DNA of 47,261 nt from Oscillospiraceae bacterium (GCA_017622295.1 JAGARK010000022.1:1-47261); one strand, 5' to 3'. Shown: positions 32,693-41,026, counted from the stretch's first letter. Made by a program: numbers and translations. Notes: generated by a model not told the origin, from the sequence alone.

Positions 32693-35103
32693 ACCGTTAC
32701 CTCCACAGATACCTGCTCCTTATCGGACAGGGGGATGATGCTGCCGCTGAGGCGGATTCCATCGGCGGTCAGGGATTTTTCGCCGGTACGGCGGACATGG
32801 ATGGTGTATTCCGTGCCCCGGAAGCGTCGGATGACGGTGTACTCCTTCCAGTCATCGGGAATGCAGGGGGCAATGCGCAGACCATCGTAATCGGGACAGA
32901 TGCCGAGAATTGCCTGAGAAATGCTCAGGAATGTCCAGGAGGCAGTACCCGTCAGCCAGCTGTTTTTTGCGTGCCCCGGATTGCCGGAGGCCCGCCCGGT
33001 GACCATCTGGGCATAGCAGTAGGGCTCGGTTTCGTGAATCTCGCTCTTGTCCTCCAGATAAGCCGGGCAGATGCGGCGGTAGATATCAAAGGCCTCGTTG
33101 CCCCGGCCGAGAACCGCCTCTGCACAGACGATCCAGGGGTTGTTGTGGCAGAAGACGGAGCCGTTTTCCTTGAATCCGGGAGGATAGGAGGAAATTTCGC
33201 CCAGCTCCAGATGATATTCGCTGTAACAGGGGTGCAGCAGCTCTACGCCGTATTCGCCCAGCAGATACTTTCGGGTGGATTCCATGGCCTTCAGGCCGTA
33301 TTCTGTGCCGCCCACACCTGCCAGGGTGCAGAAGCCCTGGGGCTCGATGAAGATCTGGCCTTCCTTGCATTCGGAAGAGCCTACCTTGTGACCGTAGGCG
33401 TCATAGGCTCTCAGGAACCACTGACCGTCCCAGCCGTCGCGCAGGATTGCTGCTTCCATATCCGATACAGCTTTCCGCACAGATTCCGCTTCCTCTGCCA
33501 GGCCGATGCGGTCGCAGAGGTCGGCGTATTCGCCGCCGTATTTGACAAACATGCCGCCGATGAATACGGATTCTGCCACGGGCCCCTCGCTGGGGCCGAA
33601 GGTCTGGAAGGATTCACCGGGTTCGGCGGAGAAGCAGTTTAAGTTCAGGCAGTCGTTCCAGTCTGCACGGCCGATCAGAGGAAGCCCGTGGGGGCCCAGA
33701 TTGTTGATGGTGAAATTGACGCTGCGGCGGACATGCTCCAGCAGAGGGACTTCGGAGCCGGGAACATTGTCGAAAGGCGTTTGGTGGTCCAGAATGGAGA
33801 AATCTCCGGTCTCTTTGATATAGGCGCAGACCGCGCCCACCAGCCACAGGGGGTCGTCATTGAAGCCGCCGCCAATATCGGCGTTGCCCTGCTTGGTCAG
33901 GGGCTGGTACTGGTGATAGGTGGAGCCGTCGGCAAACTGGATGGAGGCAATGTCGATGATTCGTTCTCTGGCCCGCTGGGGGATGATGTGCATAAAGCCG
34001 TAGAGGTCCTGGCAGGAGTCACGGAAGCCCATGCCGCGGCCGATACCGGTTTCATAATAGGAAGCGGAGCGGCTCATATTAAAGGTGACCATGCACTGAT
34101 ACTGGTGCCAGATGTTCACCATGCGGTTCAGTTTGTCGTTGTCGGAGTGCAGACGGAAGTTGCCCAGGAGGCGGTCCCAGTAGGCGCAGAGCGCTTCGAA
34201 AGCTGCATCCACAGCTTCGGGGGAGGCAAATTTGCCGCAGACCCGGTGGGCGGTGTCCTTACGGATGACACCGGGGGAGATGAATTTCTGATCTCTTGGA
34301 TTTTGCCCATAGCCGAGCACGAAGGTGGTCCGCCAGCTTTCTCGGGGCGACAGGGTAATCTCCAGATGATGGCAGCCAATGGGGTACCAGCCAACGATGC
34401 GGCTGAAGGCACTGCGCTCTTCCCGGACGAGCTGGGGATCGCTCCAGTTGCCCATGTGGCCAAGGAAGGTGTTCCGGTCTGTGTCCCAACCGGAAGTGGG
34501 GGAGTTCACACCGTAAAATGCATAGTGATCCCGGCGCTCCCGATATTCGGTCTTGTGATAGATGATGCCGGGCTCTACTTCGGACTCGGCAATGTTCAGA
34601 TTTCTCTGGTAATTTTGGGCGTCATCTGAAGCGTTCCACAGACACCACTCCATGACGCCCCAGACATGGACGGTCTTGGGTTCGCTGGTTTCATTGGTCA
34701 GCACCAGATCGTGCAGTTCGCAGTTTTCCCCCACGGGGACAAAAAAGGTCATCCTCGCGGACAGACCATCCTTAGCCGAGTCGAAAGTGGTATAGCCCAT
34801 GCCATGACGGCACTCATATCGATCGAGGCTCGTTTTGGTGGGCAGGAAGCCGGGATTCCAGGATTTTTTTTCCGCTTCCTTAATATAATAGAACCGACCG
34901 CCGTTGTCTCCGGGGACTGCGTTATAGCGATAACGCAGGATGCGCTGAAGCTTGGCATCCCGATAGAAACAGTATCCGCCGCCGGTGTTGGAAATCATGC
35001 CGAGGAAATCTTCGCTGCCGAGATAATTGATCCAGGGAAGGGGGGTGGCGGGGGTGGAGATCACGTACTCCCGGCGGGTATCATCAAAATGGCCGTATTT
35101 CAT
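32689..35103 (-). CDS. GH94 cellobiose phosphorylase
   Basis: An 804-residue cytoplasmic phosphorylase that converts cellobiose and phosphate to glucose 1-phosphate and glucose. The catalytic acid is D481 in ADWNDCLN. The N-terminal domain has LGSEDFLGMISNTGGGYCFYRDAKLQRILRYRYN, typical of cellobiose rather than cellodextrin phosphorylases. MGFRDSCQDLYGF, HHQYQP-like YHQYQPLTKQGN and the C-terminal FHYCHNNPW-type VFCHNNPWIVCAE segments are present. The start at 35103 follows AAAGGAGTGAAAGCC. First gene of the minus-strand operon, divergent from the LacI regulator. Confidence 0.93.
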   Translation of the reverse strand: MKYGHFDDTRREYVISTPATPLPWINYLGSEDFLGMISNTGGGYCFYRDAKLQRILRYRYNAVPGDNGGRFYYIKEAEKKSWNPGFLPTKTSLDRYECRHGMGYTTFDSAKDGLSARMTFFVPVGENCELHDLVLTNETSEPKTVHVWGVMEWCLWNASDDAQNYQRNLNIAESEVEPGIIYHKTEYRERRDHYAFYGVNSPTSGWDTDRNTFLGHMGNWSDPQLVREERSAFSRIVGWYPIGCHHLEITLSPRESWRTTFVLGYGQNPRDQKFISPGVIRKDTAHRVCGKFASPEAVDAAFEALCAYWDRLLGNFRLHSDNDKLNRMVNIWHQYQCMVTFNMSRSASYYETGIGRGMGFRDSCQDLYGFMHIIPQRARERIIDIASIQFADGSTYHQYQPLTKQGNADIGGGFNDDPLWLVGAVCAYIKETGDFSILDHQTPFDNVPGSEVPLLEHVRRSVNFTINNLGPHGLPLIGRADWNDCLNLNCFSAEPGESFQTFGPSEGPVAESVFIGGMFVKYGGEYADLCDRIGLAEEAESVRKAVSDMEAAILRDGWDGQWFLRAYDAYGHKVGSSECKEGQIFIEPQGFCTLAGVGGTEYGLKAMESTRKYLLGEYGVELLHPCYSEYHLELGEISSYPPGFKENGSVFCHNNPWIVCAEAVLGRGNEAFDIYRRICPAYLEDKSEIHETEPYCYAQMVTGRASGNPGHAKNSWLTGTASWTFLSISQAILGICPDYDGLRIAPCIPDDWKEYTVIRRFRGTEYTIHVRRTGEKSLTADGIRLSGSIIPLSDKEQVSVEVTV

Positions 35104-35135
35104 GGCTTTCACTCCTTTTGAATGGGGTGTCACAT

Positions 35136-35150
35136 ACGATAACGTTTAAG
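35136..35150. promoter_or_regulatory. Candidate LacI operator before GH94 gene
   Basis: ACGATAACGTTTAAG matches the site at 35411-35425 (ACGAAAACGATTAAG) at 13 of 15 positions. It lies 33 nt before the GH94 start, in its 5' leader. The local regulator is the likely binder (inference). Confidence 0.5.
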
Positions 35151-35179
35151 TTCTGATATTTTGAGATAGATTCACCTTT

Positions 35180-35208
35180 AGCATAGCGGATATCACCAAG
35201 AAAAGCAA
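35180..35208 (-). promoter_or_regulatory. Promoter of cellobiose phosphorylase operon
   Basis: Minus strand TTGCTT (35208-35203), 17 nt, TATGCT (35185-35180). Confidence 0.55.
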
Positions 35209-35275
35209 GAGGTATTTTTCGATTTTTGGGAATATTTACTGCATATTAGCTGACGAAAAGGAATGACCTCAAACT

Positions 35276-35316
35276 TTTCGTATACTTTCGTATGCATCTT
35301 CACCAAATTTTCGTAA
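35276..35316. repeat. Short tandem TTTCGTA repeats
   Basis: TTTCGTAT at 35276-35283 and 35286-35293 (10-bp period, one helical turn) and TTTCGTAA at 35309-35316. All lie between the two divergent transcription units. They may form a binding site for a second regulator. The rest of 35209-35375 is AT-rich, with no gene. Confidence 0.4.
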
Positions 35317-35375
35317 AAGTGATGTACAACATCTCCAAACTTTGTCTAAACTGCTGTTTTAGCGAGAAAAATCCC

Positions 35376-35425
35376 TTGATATTTGGTGCAAATTGAGCTA
35401 TATTGAAGTTACGAAAACGATTAAG
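35376..35425 (+). promoter_or_regulatory. Promoter and operator of LacI-type regulator
   Basis: TTGATA (35376-35381), 17 nt, TATATT (35399-35404), followed at the expected transcript start by the operator-like ACGAAAACGATTAAG (35411-35425). The placement fits repression, including autoregulation. Confidence 0.6.
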
Positions 35426-35451
35426 ACAATTCGCCGAACGAGGAATTGCCT

Positions 35452-36453
35452 ATGGTATCCATGAAAGATATTGCCCAGCGCTGCGGTGTTTCTGTGGCAA
35501 CGGTCAGCAAGGCGCTGAACGGTCAGCCGGATATCGGCGAAGAGACCCGGAACCGGATCGCCGCAGTGGCGCGGGAAATGGGCTACATGACCAACTCCGC
35601 CGCCCGGGCGCTGAAAACCAATAGAACCTATAATCTGGGCGTGCTGTTTGTCGATGAGCGGCGCAGCGGCCTGACTCACGAATATTTTTCCGCGGTGCTG
35701 GAAAGCTTCAAGGTTGAGGCGGAAGCCCACGGCTACGACATTACCTTTATCAACCACAATGTGGGCGGAAAGCCTACCAGCTATCTGCAGCACTGCCTCT
35801 ACCGGGGTGTGGACGGTGTGGTCATCGCCTGCGTGGATTTTAATGATTCCCGTGTCCGGGAATTGGTGGACAGCGGCATTCCGCTGGTGACCATTGACCA
35901 TATCTTCAACAACCGTCTGGCGGTGGTATCCGATAATGTCAGCGGTGTGGAAGAACTGGTGCGCTATGTTTACGGCAAGGGTCACCGGAAGATCGCCTTC
36001 CTTCATGGCGAGCGGACCACTGTTACACAGAATCGGCTTACCGGCTTTTACCGGGCCTGTGAGGAAATGGGCCTGGACATTCCGGAGGAATACGTCCGGG
36101 AGTGTGTGTACCACGATCCCGACCGCTGTGCCCAGGAAACCCGGGAACTGCTGGCGCTCCCGGAACGGCCAAGCTGCATCCTGTTCCCGGATGACTACTC
36201 TTATATCGGCGGCATGAATGTGCTGAGCGAAATGGGACTGCGGGTGCCGGAGGATATCTCCGTGGTGGGCTATGACGGCATCCATCTGGCAAAGGTGCTG
36301 CGGCTTACCACTTATAGCCAGAATACGCTGGCGCTCGGAAAAATCGCCGCCGAGCGCCTGATCAGCCTCATCGAGCATCCGAAAACCACTCTGATCGACC
36401 GGATCATGGTTCCCGGAAGCCTGATGGAGGGTACCTCCGTGAAGGAGATCTGA
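35452..36453 (+). CDS. LacI-family transcriptional regulator
   Basis: A 333-residue regulator. The N-terminal helix-turn-helix and hinge read MKDIAQRCGVSVATVSKALN (residues 4-23), followed by IGEETRNRI and the hinge-helix NSAARALKTNRT. Residues 60-330 form a periplasmic-binding-like sugar-sensing domain (NLGVLFVDE, GVDGVVIACVD, VVGYDGIHLAK). It most likely controls the flanking cellobiose genes. ATG 35452 is chosen with GAGG upstream; an ATG three codons later is also possible. Confidence 0.9.
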   Translation: MVSMKDIAQRCGVSVATVSKALNGQPDIGEETRNRIAAVAREMGYMTNSAARALKTNRTYNLGVLFVDERRSGLTHEYFSAVLESFKVEAEAHGYDITFINHNVGGKPTSYLQHCLYRGVDGVVIACVDFNDSRVRELVDSGIPLVTIDHIFNNRLAVVSDNVSGVEELVRYVYGKGHRKIAFLHGERTTVTQNRLTGFYRACEEMGLDIPEEYVRECVYHDPDRCAQETRELLALPERPSCILFPDDYSYIGGMNVLSEMGLRVPEDISVVGYDGIHLAKVLRLTTYSQNTLALGKIAAERLISLIEHPKTTLIDRIMVPGSLMEGTSVKEI

Positions 36454-36505
36454 ATGTGTATGTTATCGGGTAATGCCCGGAACAATTATAAAGGAGGAAA
36501 CTAAA

Positions 36506-37870
36506 ATGAAAAAAGCATTAGCTCTGCTGCTGGCTCTGATTATGGTTCTGTCCCTGGTCGCCTGTGGCGCCGGCGAATCCCCCGCTCCTGAGGCTCCCAA
36601 GGCCGACGCTCCCGCTGCCGAGGCTCCCAAGGCCGACGCTCCCGCTGAAGAGCCCGCTGCCGAAGAAGGCAAGGTTTTCAGAATTTACGCATGGAACGAA
36701 GAATTCAAGGGCTTCTTTGAGAAGTACTACGAAGTTCCCGAAGGCATCACCGTTGAATGGGTCATCAATCCCAGCGACGGCGGCGTCTACCAGGATAAGC
36801 TGGACGAGGCTCTGCTGAACCAGGCAAATGCTTCCGATGACGAGAAGATCGATATGTTCCTGGCCGAGGCTGACTACATCCTGAAGTACACCGACACCGA
36901 GTACACCCAGGACATCACCGCTCTGGGCGTCACCGATTTCTCCAACACCTATGAGTACACTGTTCAGGCTGCATCCGACTCCAATGGCGTCGTCAAGGGT
37001 GTTTCCTTCCAGTGCTGCCCCGCTGCTCTGATCTACCGCCGTTCCGTGGCTGAGGCTGTCCTGGGTACCTCCGAGCCCGCCGAAGTTCAGGAACTGCTGA
37101 ACAGCTGGGATAAGTTCAACGCCGTGGCTGCTGACGCTGCTGCAAAGGGCTACCTGATGACTGCTTCCGAAGCCGCAACCTTCCGCGTCTTCTCCAACAA
37201 CACCACCGCTCCTCTGGTCAACGATGCCGGCGAACTGGTCCTGGATCAGGCGATCATCGACTGGCAGGCACAGGCCAAGAACTTCGCTGACAACGGCTAC
37301 ACCCAGACCTGCGACATCTGGTCTGACGAGTGCACCGCTCAGATGTTCGGCGACGGCAAGACCATGTGCTACTTCGGACCCGCATGGTACTTCAACTTCT
37401 CCATGGGCAACGCACAGGATGCCGAAAAGGGCTGCTACGGTGACTGGGCAATCGTCGAAGGTCCTCAGGCTCACTTCTGGGGCGGCACCTGGCTGCTGGC
37501 TGCAACCGGCTCCGACAACCCCACCATGCTGGCTGATGTGATGGACACCTTCATCAACGATGAGGAAGTCTGCAAGGCTTTGATCGAGAACGAGGCACAG
37601 TTCACCAACAACCAGGCTGTCAACGCCGCATACGCCGAGAATCCCGAGTACGGCAATGCATTCCTGGGCGGCCAGAACGACGTTGCTGTTTTCGTGGAGC
37701 TGGCGAAGAACATCAAGTTCGAGAACAAGACCATCTATGACCAGCTGCTGACCGAAGGCCTGCAGGGCTACTGGAGAGAGTACTGCGACGGTACCGTCAC
37801 CGAAGACGAGGCCATGGCCAACTACTACAAGTACATCAACGAGAAGTACCCCGAGATTATCACTCCCTGA
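36506..37870 (+). CDS. Sugar ABC substrate-binding lipoprotein
   Basis: A 454-residue family 1 extracellular sugar-binding protein. The signal peptide ends in a lipobox LVAC with Cys about residue 20. A low-complexity linker with a repeated PEAPKADAPA-type unit (about 24-48) holds the domain off the membrane. KVFRIYAWNEEFKGFFEKYYE opens the binding domain, and CYFGPAWYFNF with WGGTWLLAAT are ligand-pocket-like. Codon bias is strong, as expected for an abundant binding protein. AAGGAGGAAACTAAA precedes the ATG. The likely ligand is a cello-oligosaccharide, judged only from its neighbours. Confidence 0.88.
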   Translation: MKKALALLLALIMVLSLVACGAGESPAPEAPKADAPAAEAPKADAPAEEPAAEEGKVFRIYAWNEEFKGFFEKYYEVPEGITVEWVINPSDGGVYQDKLDEALLNQANASDDEKIDMFLAEADYILKYTDTEYTQDITALGVTDFSNTYEYTVQAASDSNGVVKGVSFQCCPAALIYRRSVAEAVLGTSEPAEVQELLNSWDKFNAVAADAAAKGYLMTASEAATFRVFSNNTTAPLVNDAGELVLDQAIIDWQAQAKNFADNGYTQTCDIWSDECTAQMFGDGKTMCYFGPAWYFNFSMGNAQDAEKGCYGDWAIVEGPQAHFWGGTWLLAATGSDNPTMLADVMDTFINDEEVCKALIENEAQFTNNQAVNAAYAENPEYGNAFLGGQNDVAVFVELAKNIKFENKTIYDQLLTEGLQGYWREYCDGTVTEDEAMANYYKYINEKYPEIITP

Positions 37871-37903
37871 TCTTGATGACGCAACTCTGATCTAATACGA
37901 CCG

Positions 37904-37935
37904 ATGGGGCAAGGCGCAAGCCTTGCCCCATTTTG
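37904..37935 (+). terminator. Internal terminator between binding protein and permeases
   Basis: A 12-bp stem, atggggcaaggc / gccttgccccat, loop gcaa, then TTTT. The short U-run suggests partial readthrough, which would keep permease levels below those of the binding protein. Confidence 0.8.
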
Positions 37936-38013
37936 GATTTTGGTTTCTCTTCAGACTGTATTCGTGATATGATATATTTTGAAGAGAAGACAAAATGCGA
38001 GGGGGAATGTCCT

Positions 38014-38955
38014 GTGAAACAACTGTCCGCTCATAAGTCCAAATCCAAAGGCGTCAGTTATGCCAAATGGGGTTATATTTTCATCGCTCCGTTTTTCATA
38101 ACCTATGCGATTTTTACGCTGTTCCCGCAGATGCTCACCATTTACAACAGCTTCTTTGAAAACTACCGCTCCGGTCTGAAGCAGGTGGGCCCCAATTTCG
38201 TGGGACTGGAAAATTACATCACCCTGTTCACTCCGGATAAAAACGGAACCATCGACATTCTGAAGTATGCGGGCAATACCGTCGTTCTCTGGATCGGCGG
38301 CGCCATTCCCCAGATCGTTATCGCGCTGCTGCTGGCGATCTTCTTCACCAGCTACCGGCTGAAGATCCGGGGACAGCAGTTTTTTAAGACCGTGATCTAT
38401 ATGCCCAATCTGATCATGGCATCTGCCTTCTCCATGCTGTTTTATACCCTGTTTTCTCCGGTGGGCCCGGTGAATCAGGCGTTGCTGGAATGGGGTGTCC
38501 TGGAGGCCAGCTTTGATTTCTTTGCCCATAAGGTCTCCGTCCGGGGCATGATCATGCTGATGAACTTCCTGCTGTGGTTTGGCAATACCACCATTTTACT
38601 GATGGCTGGCATTATGGGCATTGAGCAGGATCTGTTTGACGCCGCTCAGATCGACGGCGCCAATTCGGTGAAGGTATTCTTCAAGGTCACGCTGCCGCTG
38701 CTGATGCCGATTCTGGTTTATACCATTATCACCGCTATGATCGGCGGTCTGCAAATGTTCGATGTGCCGCAGGTTCTGACCAACGGCGGCGGTACCCCCA
38801 ACCGAACCTCCATGACCCTGATCATGTTCCTGAACAATTATCTCAAGACCAGCAAGAATTACGGCATGGCAGGCGCCATTTCCGTGATCATCTTTATCAT
38901 CACCGGTATTTTGAGCTTGGTCGTCTATCGTAGCCTGACCAAGCAGGACAATTAA
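38014..38955 (+). CDS. Sugar ABC permease, MalF/UgpA type
   Basis: A 313-residue inner-membrane permease with six predicted helices, starting WGYIFIAPFFITYAIFTLFPQ in its first helix. The EAA loop is EQDLFDAAQIDGANSVKVFFKVTLPLLMPIL. The GTG at 38014 is chosen because GAGGGGGA lies 8-14 nt upstream and the first helix follows at a normal distance. An upstream in-frame ATG at 37969 lacks a site. Confidence 0.88.
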   Translation: MKQLSAHKSKSKGVSYAKWGYIFIAPFFITYAIFTLFPQMLTIYNSFFENYRSGLKQVGPNFVGLENYITLFTPDKNGTIDILKYAGNTVVLWIGGAIPQIVIALLLAIFFTSYRLKIRGQQFFKTVIYMPNLIMASAFSMLFYTLFSPVGPVNQALLEWGVLEASFDFFAHKVSVRGMIMLMNFLLWFGNTTILLMAGIMGIEQDLFDAAQIDGANSVKVFFKVTLPLLMPILVYTIITAMIGGLQMFDVPQVLTNGGGTPNRTSMTLIMFLNNYLKTSKNYGMAGAISVIIFIITGILSLVVYRSLTKQDN

Positions 38956-38968
38956 GGAGGTGCGCGTG

Positions 38969-39841
38969 ATGGCAACTACAAATACCTCCGACAGCCGCAA
39001 GGCCAAATTGATGATGCAGATCAGCCAGATCGTGGTTTATGCGATCCTGATCTTCCTGTCGTTCATGTGTCTGTTCTCTTTTTACATGCTGATCGTCAAT
39101 TCAACCCGCTCAAACGCGGATCTTCAGGGCGGCTTCAGGCTGGTTTTCAGCGACCAGTTTTTCGTCAATCTGAAAAACGCCTGGACGGACGCCTCCATCG
39201 ACATTCCCCGGGGTATGTTCAACAGCTTCGTGATCGCGGCGTCCTCGGCGGTGCTGTCCACCTATTTTTCCGCGCTGACGGCTTATGGCATCCATGCCTA
39301 TCGGTTTAAGCTGAAAAAGGCCGCATTTACCTTCATCATGGCCATCATGGTCATTCCCAACCAGGTCTACGCGGTGGGCTTTTACCAGATGTGCATAAAG
39401 CTGGGCTGGACCAACAGCTTTGTCCCCCTGATCCTTCCTGGCATTGCGGCGCCTGTGGTGTTCTTCTACATGAAGCAGTACATGGAGAGTGTGCTGCCCA
39501 TGGAGATCGTGGACGCTGCCCGTGTGGACGGCTCCGGTGAATTCTACACCTTCAATCGCATCATTCTGCCCATGCTGAAGCCCGCCCTGGCGGTGCAGCT
39601 GATCTTCTCCTTCGTTCAGTCCTGGAATAACTATTTCCTGCCGGCTCTGCTGCTGGACAAGGCGGAGATGAAGACGGTGCCCATCATGATCGCCCAGCTT
39701 CGGGCGGCGGACTATTCCAAATTTGACATGGGTAAGGTCTACATGTTTATTCTGCTGGCGATCTTGCCGGTGCTGGTTGTTTATATCTGCCTGAGCAAGT
39801 ACATCATCAAGGGGGTCACTGCGGGTTCCGTGAAAGGATAA
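38969..39841 (+). CDS. Sugar ABC permease, MalG/UgpE type
   Basis: A 290-residue permease with six predicted helices. The EAA loop MEIVDAARVDGSGEFYTFNRIILPMLKPAL is typical of MalG-type proteins. AAGGAGGTG at 38954-38962 overlaps the end of the partner gene and sets the ATG at 38969. No ATPase gene follows, so a shared MsmX/MsmK-type ATPase elsewhere is probably used (known practice in Firmicutes). Confidence 0.9.
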   Translation: MATTNTSDSRKAKLMMQISQIVVYAILIFLSFMCLFSFYMLIVNSTRSNADLQGGFRLVFSDQFFVNLKNAWTDASIDIPRGMFNSFVIAASSAVLSTYFSALTAYGIHAYRFKLKKAAFTFIMAIMVIPNQVYAVGFYQMCIKLGWTNSFVPLILPGIAAPVVFFYMKQYMESVLPMEIVDAARVDGSGEFYTFNRIILPMLKPALAVQLIFSFVQSWNNYFLPALLLDKAEMKTVPIMIAQLRAADYSKFDMGKVYMFILLAILPVLVVYICLSKYIIKGVTAGSVKG

Positions 39842-39931
39842 AACACCTCAAAAGCCCCGGCCGTTTTGGCCAGAGCCTTCGCGATTAGTGAACGTAGGGA
39901 TGAGAAGGCTTGGTGACGGGATTCGATTTGA

Positions 39932-40016
39932 ATTTTGTCCCCGTGGGACAATAATAAAGGTTGCAGCCAGTTTTTGAACTGGTTGCCTCGACGGTCCAGC
40001 GGACTGTCGAATTTGA
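39932..40016. repeat. Three-hairpin repeat, copy 2
   Basis: Stem-loops at 39932-39952, 39963-39986 (10 bp, one G-U) and 39988-40010 (10 bp, one G-U), then ATTTGA. It matches copy 1 at 8-90 in order, spacing and orientation. The middle stem (gcagccagtt/aactggttgc) differs from copy 1 (ttgccgcca/tggcggcaa) on both arms. It lies beyond the terminator of a tRNA 3' fragment, mirroring copy 1. Sequence 39842-39931 holds no gene. Confidence 0.7.
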
Positions 40017-40036
40017 TCGCGTCAAATACTTGCTTC

Positions 40037-40078
40037 GAAAAAAAGAATGGGAAGTTCCATGTGGAACTTCCCATTCTT
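40037..40078 (-). terminator. Terminator beyond tRNA-Pro fragment
   Basis: A 17-bp near-perfect palindrome centred on ccatgtgg, with a U-run on the minus strand (A-run at 40038-40044). It directly abuts the tRNA 3' end. Confidence 0.85.
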
Positions 40079-40124
40079 TGGTCCGGGCGACAGGATTCGA
40101 ACCTGCGGCATCTAGCACCCAAAG
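40079..40124 (-). pseudogene. 3' half of a tRNA-Pro (TGG), probable att scar
   Basis: Read on the minus strand, the fragment begins in the anticodon loop (CTTTGGGT, anticodon TGG) and continues through a 3' anticodon-stem arm GCTAG, a full T-arm (GCAGG/CCTGT, loop TTCGAAT), the acceptor strand CGCCCGG, A73 and an encoded CCA. The sequence upstream (ctgcgtc) does not pair with GCTAG, and no CCGGGCG 5' acceptor strand is present. A break at the anticodon loop is typical of integrase attachment sites in tRNA genes (known), so this is probably one end of an integrated or lost element. Confidence 0.7.
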
Positions 40125-40217
40125 ACGCAGGTTTTTGTTTTTCTAAACTTTTATACTCCGTTTGACGGTATTTATTCCGGAAACTCGGCCTTTCCAGAAC
40201 TCTCCACTCCACTGATT

Positions 40218-40237
40218 CCGCACGTTCGAATCCTGTC
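40218..40237 (+). other. Isolated tRNA T-arm-like sequence, inverted
   Basis: ccgcacgttcgaatcctgtc repeats the T-arm of the tRNA fragment (40089-40108, minus) with one mismatch, in the opposite orientation about 110 nt away. It is not part of a cloverleaf. A frame across it (minus, towards 40172) reads DLTTFLTIDRIRTCG, reminiscent of tyrosine-integrase C-terminal tails, but too little remains to call a gene. Confidence 0.45.
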
Positions 40238-40267
40238 TATGGTCAAGAATGTGGTCAAATCCAAACA

Positions 40268-40302
40268 CTCCCCGAAAGGCAGCACCTTTCGGGGAGCGTT
40301 TT
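40268..40302 (+). terminator. Hairpin terminator
   Basis: A 12-bp perfect stem, ctccccgaaagg / cctttcggggag, followed by CGTTTT. Its flanks resemble those of the hairpin at 44171-44220. Confidence 0.65.
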
Positions 40303-40336
40303 CGTCTTCTGGAGTGTCGTGATTGTACCTTGGAGA

Positions 40337-40408
40337 GGCAGATAAGTCAAGTACTTTCTGCATTCAAAATTGCACCGCTATAAACAAAGAAAAACTTCCT
40401 TATCTGCC
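40337..40408. repeat. 10-bp inverted repeat at end of DUF6512 gene
   Basis: ggcagataag (40337-40346) and cttatctgcc (40399-40408) are perfectly inverted, 52 nt apart, with the second arm overlapping the DUF6512 stop. Purpose unknown; possibly a long-range 3' RNA stem. Confidence 0.35.
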
Positions 40409-40924
40409 ATAAGTCCCCGTGAGTGGATCCTGAAACAGGGGGATCTGTGGCGGTGCGAAAGTAAACACTACGAACAGTACACCAATCAGGCAGATTGCGG
40501 CAAAAGCAAGCCATGGACGCTTGCAGTTCAGCTGCCCCCGTTTGAAAAGCCAGTACTCCAGAAGAAAAGCTGCTGCCGCTGAAATATAAAAGATGGCAAT
40601 GTTGATCCAGTCCGGGGATTTCCCGAACACACCGTTATAGGTGTAAAACAGCACCGGGATCAGCACAAGCCCCAACAGGATTCCCACCAGCTTGACACAC
40701 CAATAATTCTTCTGATCTTTGAAAAACAGTCGCTGAACCAGTGCAAAGAGAAACAGGGGCCAGAACAGCAGCTTCATATGCTCCCAGGTGGATTCGTTAA
40801 CCCCGGAAAAGGGCGCAACCAGGATGTTCCCGCCTGTCCAATCATACAAAAAGTGCAGGATCGTACCGCCAAAAGTAACCGCCGCAAATCCCGCCGCCTG
40901 CCAAAGAATTGACCGTTGTTTCAT
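40400..40924 (-). CDS. DUF6512-like integral membrane protein
   Basis: A 174-residue protein with five hydrophobic segments. LHFLYDWTGGNILVAPFSGVNESTWEHMKLLFWP matches the conserved core of the DUF6512 family as I remember it (residues about 23-56, with NESTWEH the key motif). Function unknown. TGAGGTGGGGCT-type sequence lies upstream of the ATG at 40924. Single gene, divergent from the AlkZ-related gene. Confidence 0.7.
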   Translation of the reverse strand: MKQRSILWQAAGFAAVTFGGTILHFLYDWTGGNILVAPFSGVNESTWEHMKLLFWPLFLFALVQRLFFKDQKNYWCVKLVGILLGLVLIPVLFYTYNGVFGKSPDWINIAIFYISAAAAFLLEYWLFKRGQLNCKRPWLAFAAICLIGVLFVVFTFAPPQIPLFQDPLTGTYGR

Positions 40925-41026
40925 AGCCCCACCTCACCGGTATGATACAAGCAGTTTATGCAGAAAAAGAAAAGACTTTCCGCTTGCGGACAGATGTGAT
41001 AGAATAGGGGCAAAGGAAGTGATACC

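Noticed and set aside
39885-40212. Several short frames (products such as ...GRQDSNLRHLAPKDAG...)
   Set aside because: These are translations of the tRNA fragment, its terminator and the hairpin repeat; such phrases are well-known annotation artefacts near tRNA genes.
40172-40363. 63-codon minus frame with an integrase-tail-like DLTTFLTI
   Set aside because: Too short and lacking catalytic residues; kept only as weak support for the integration-scar idea.
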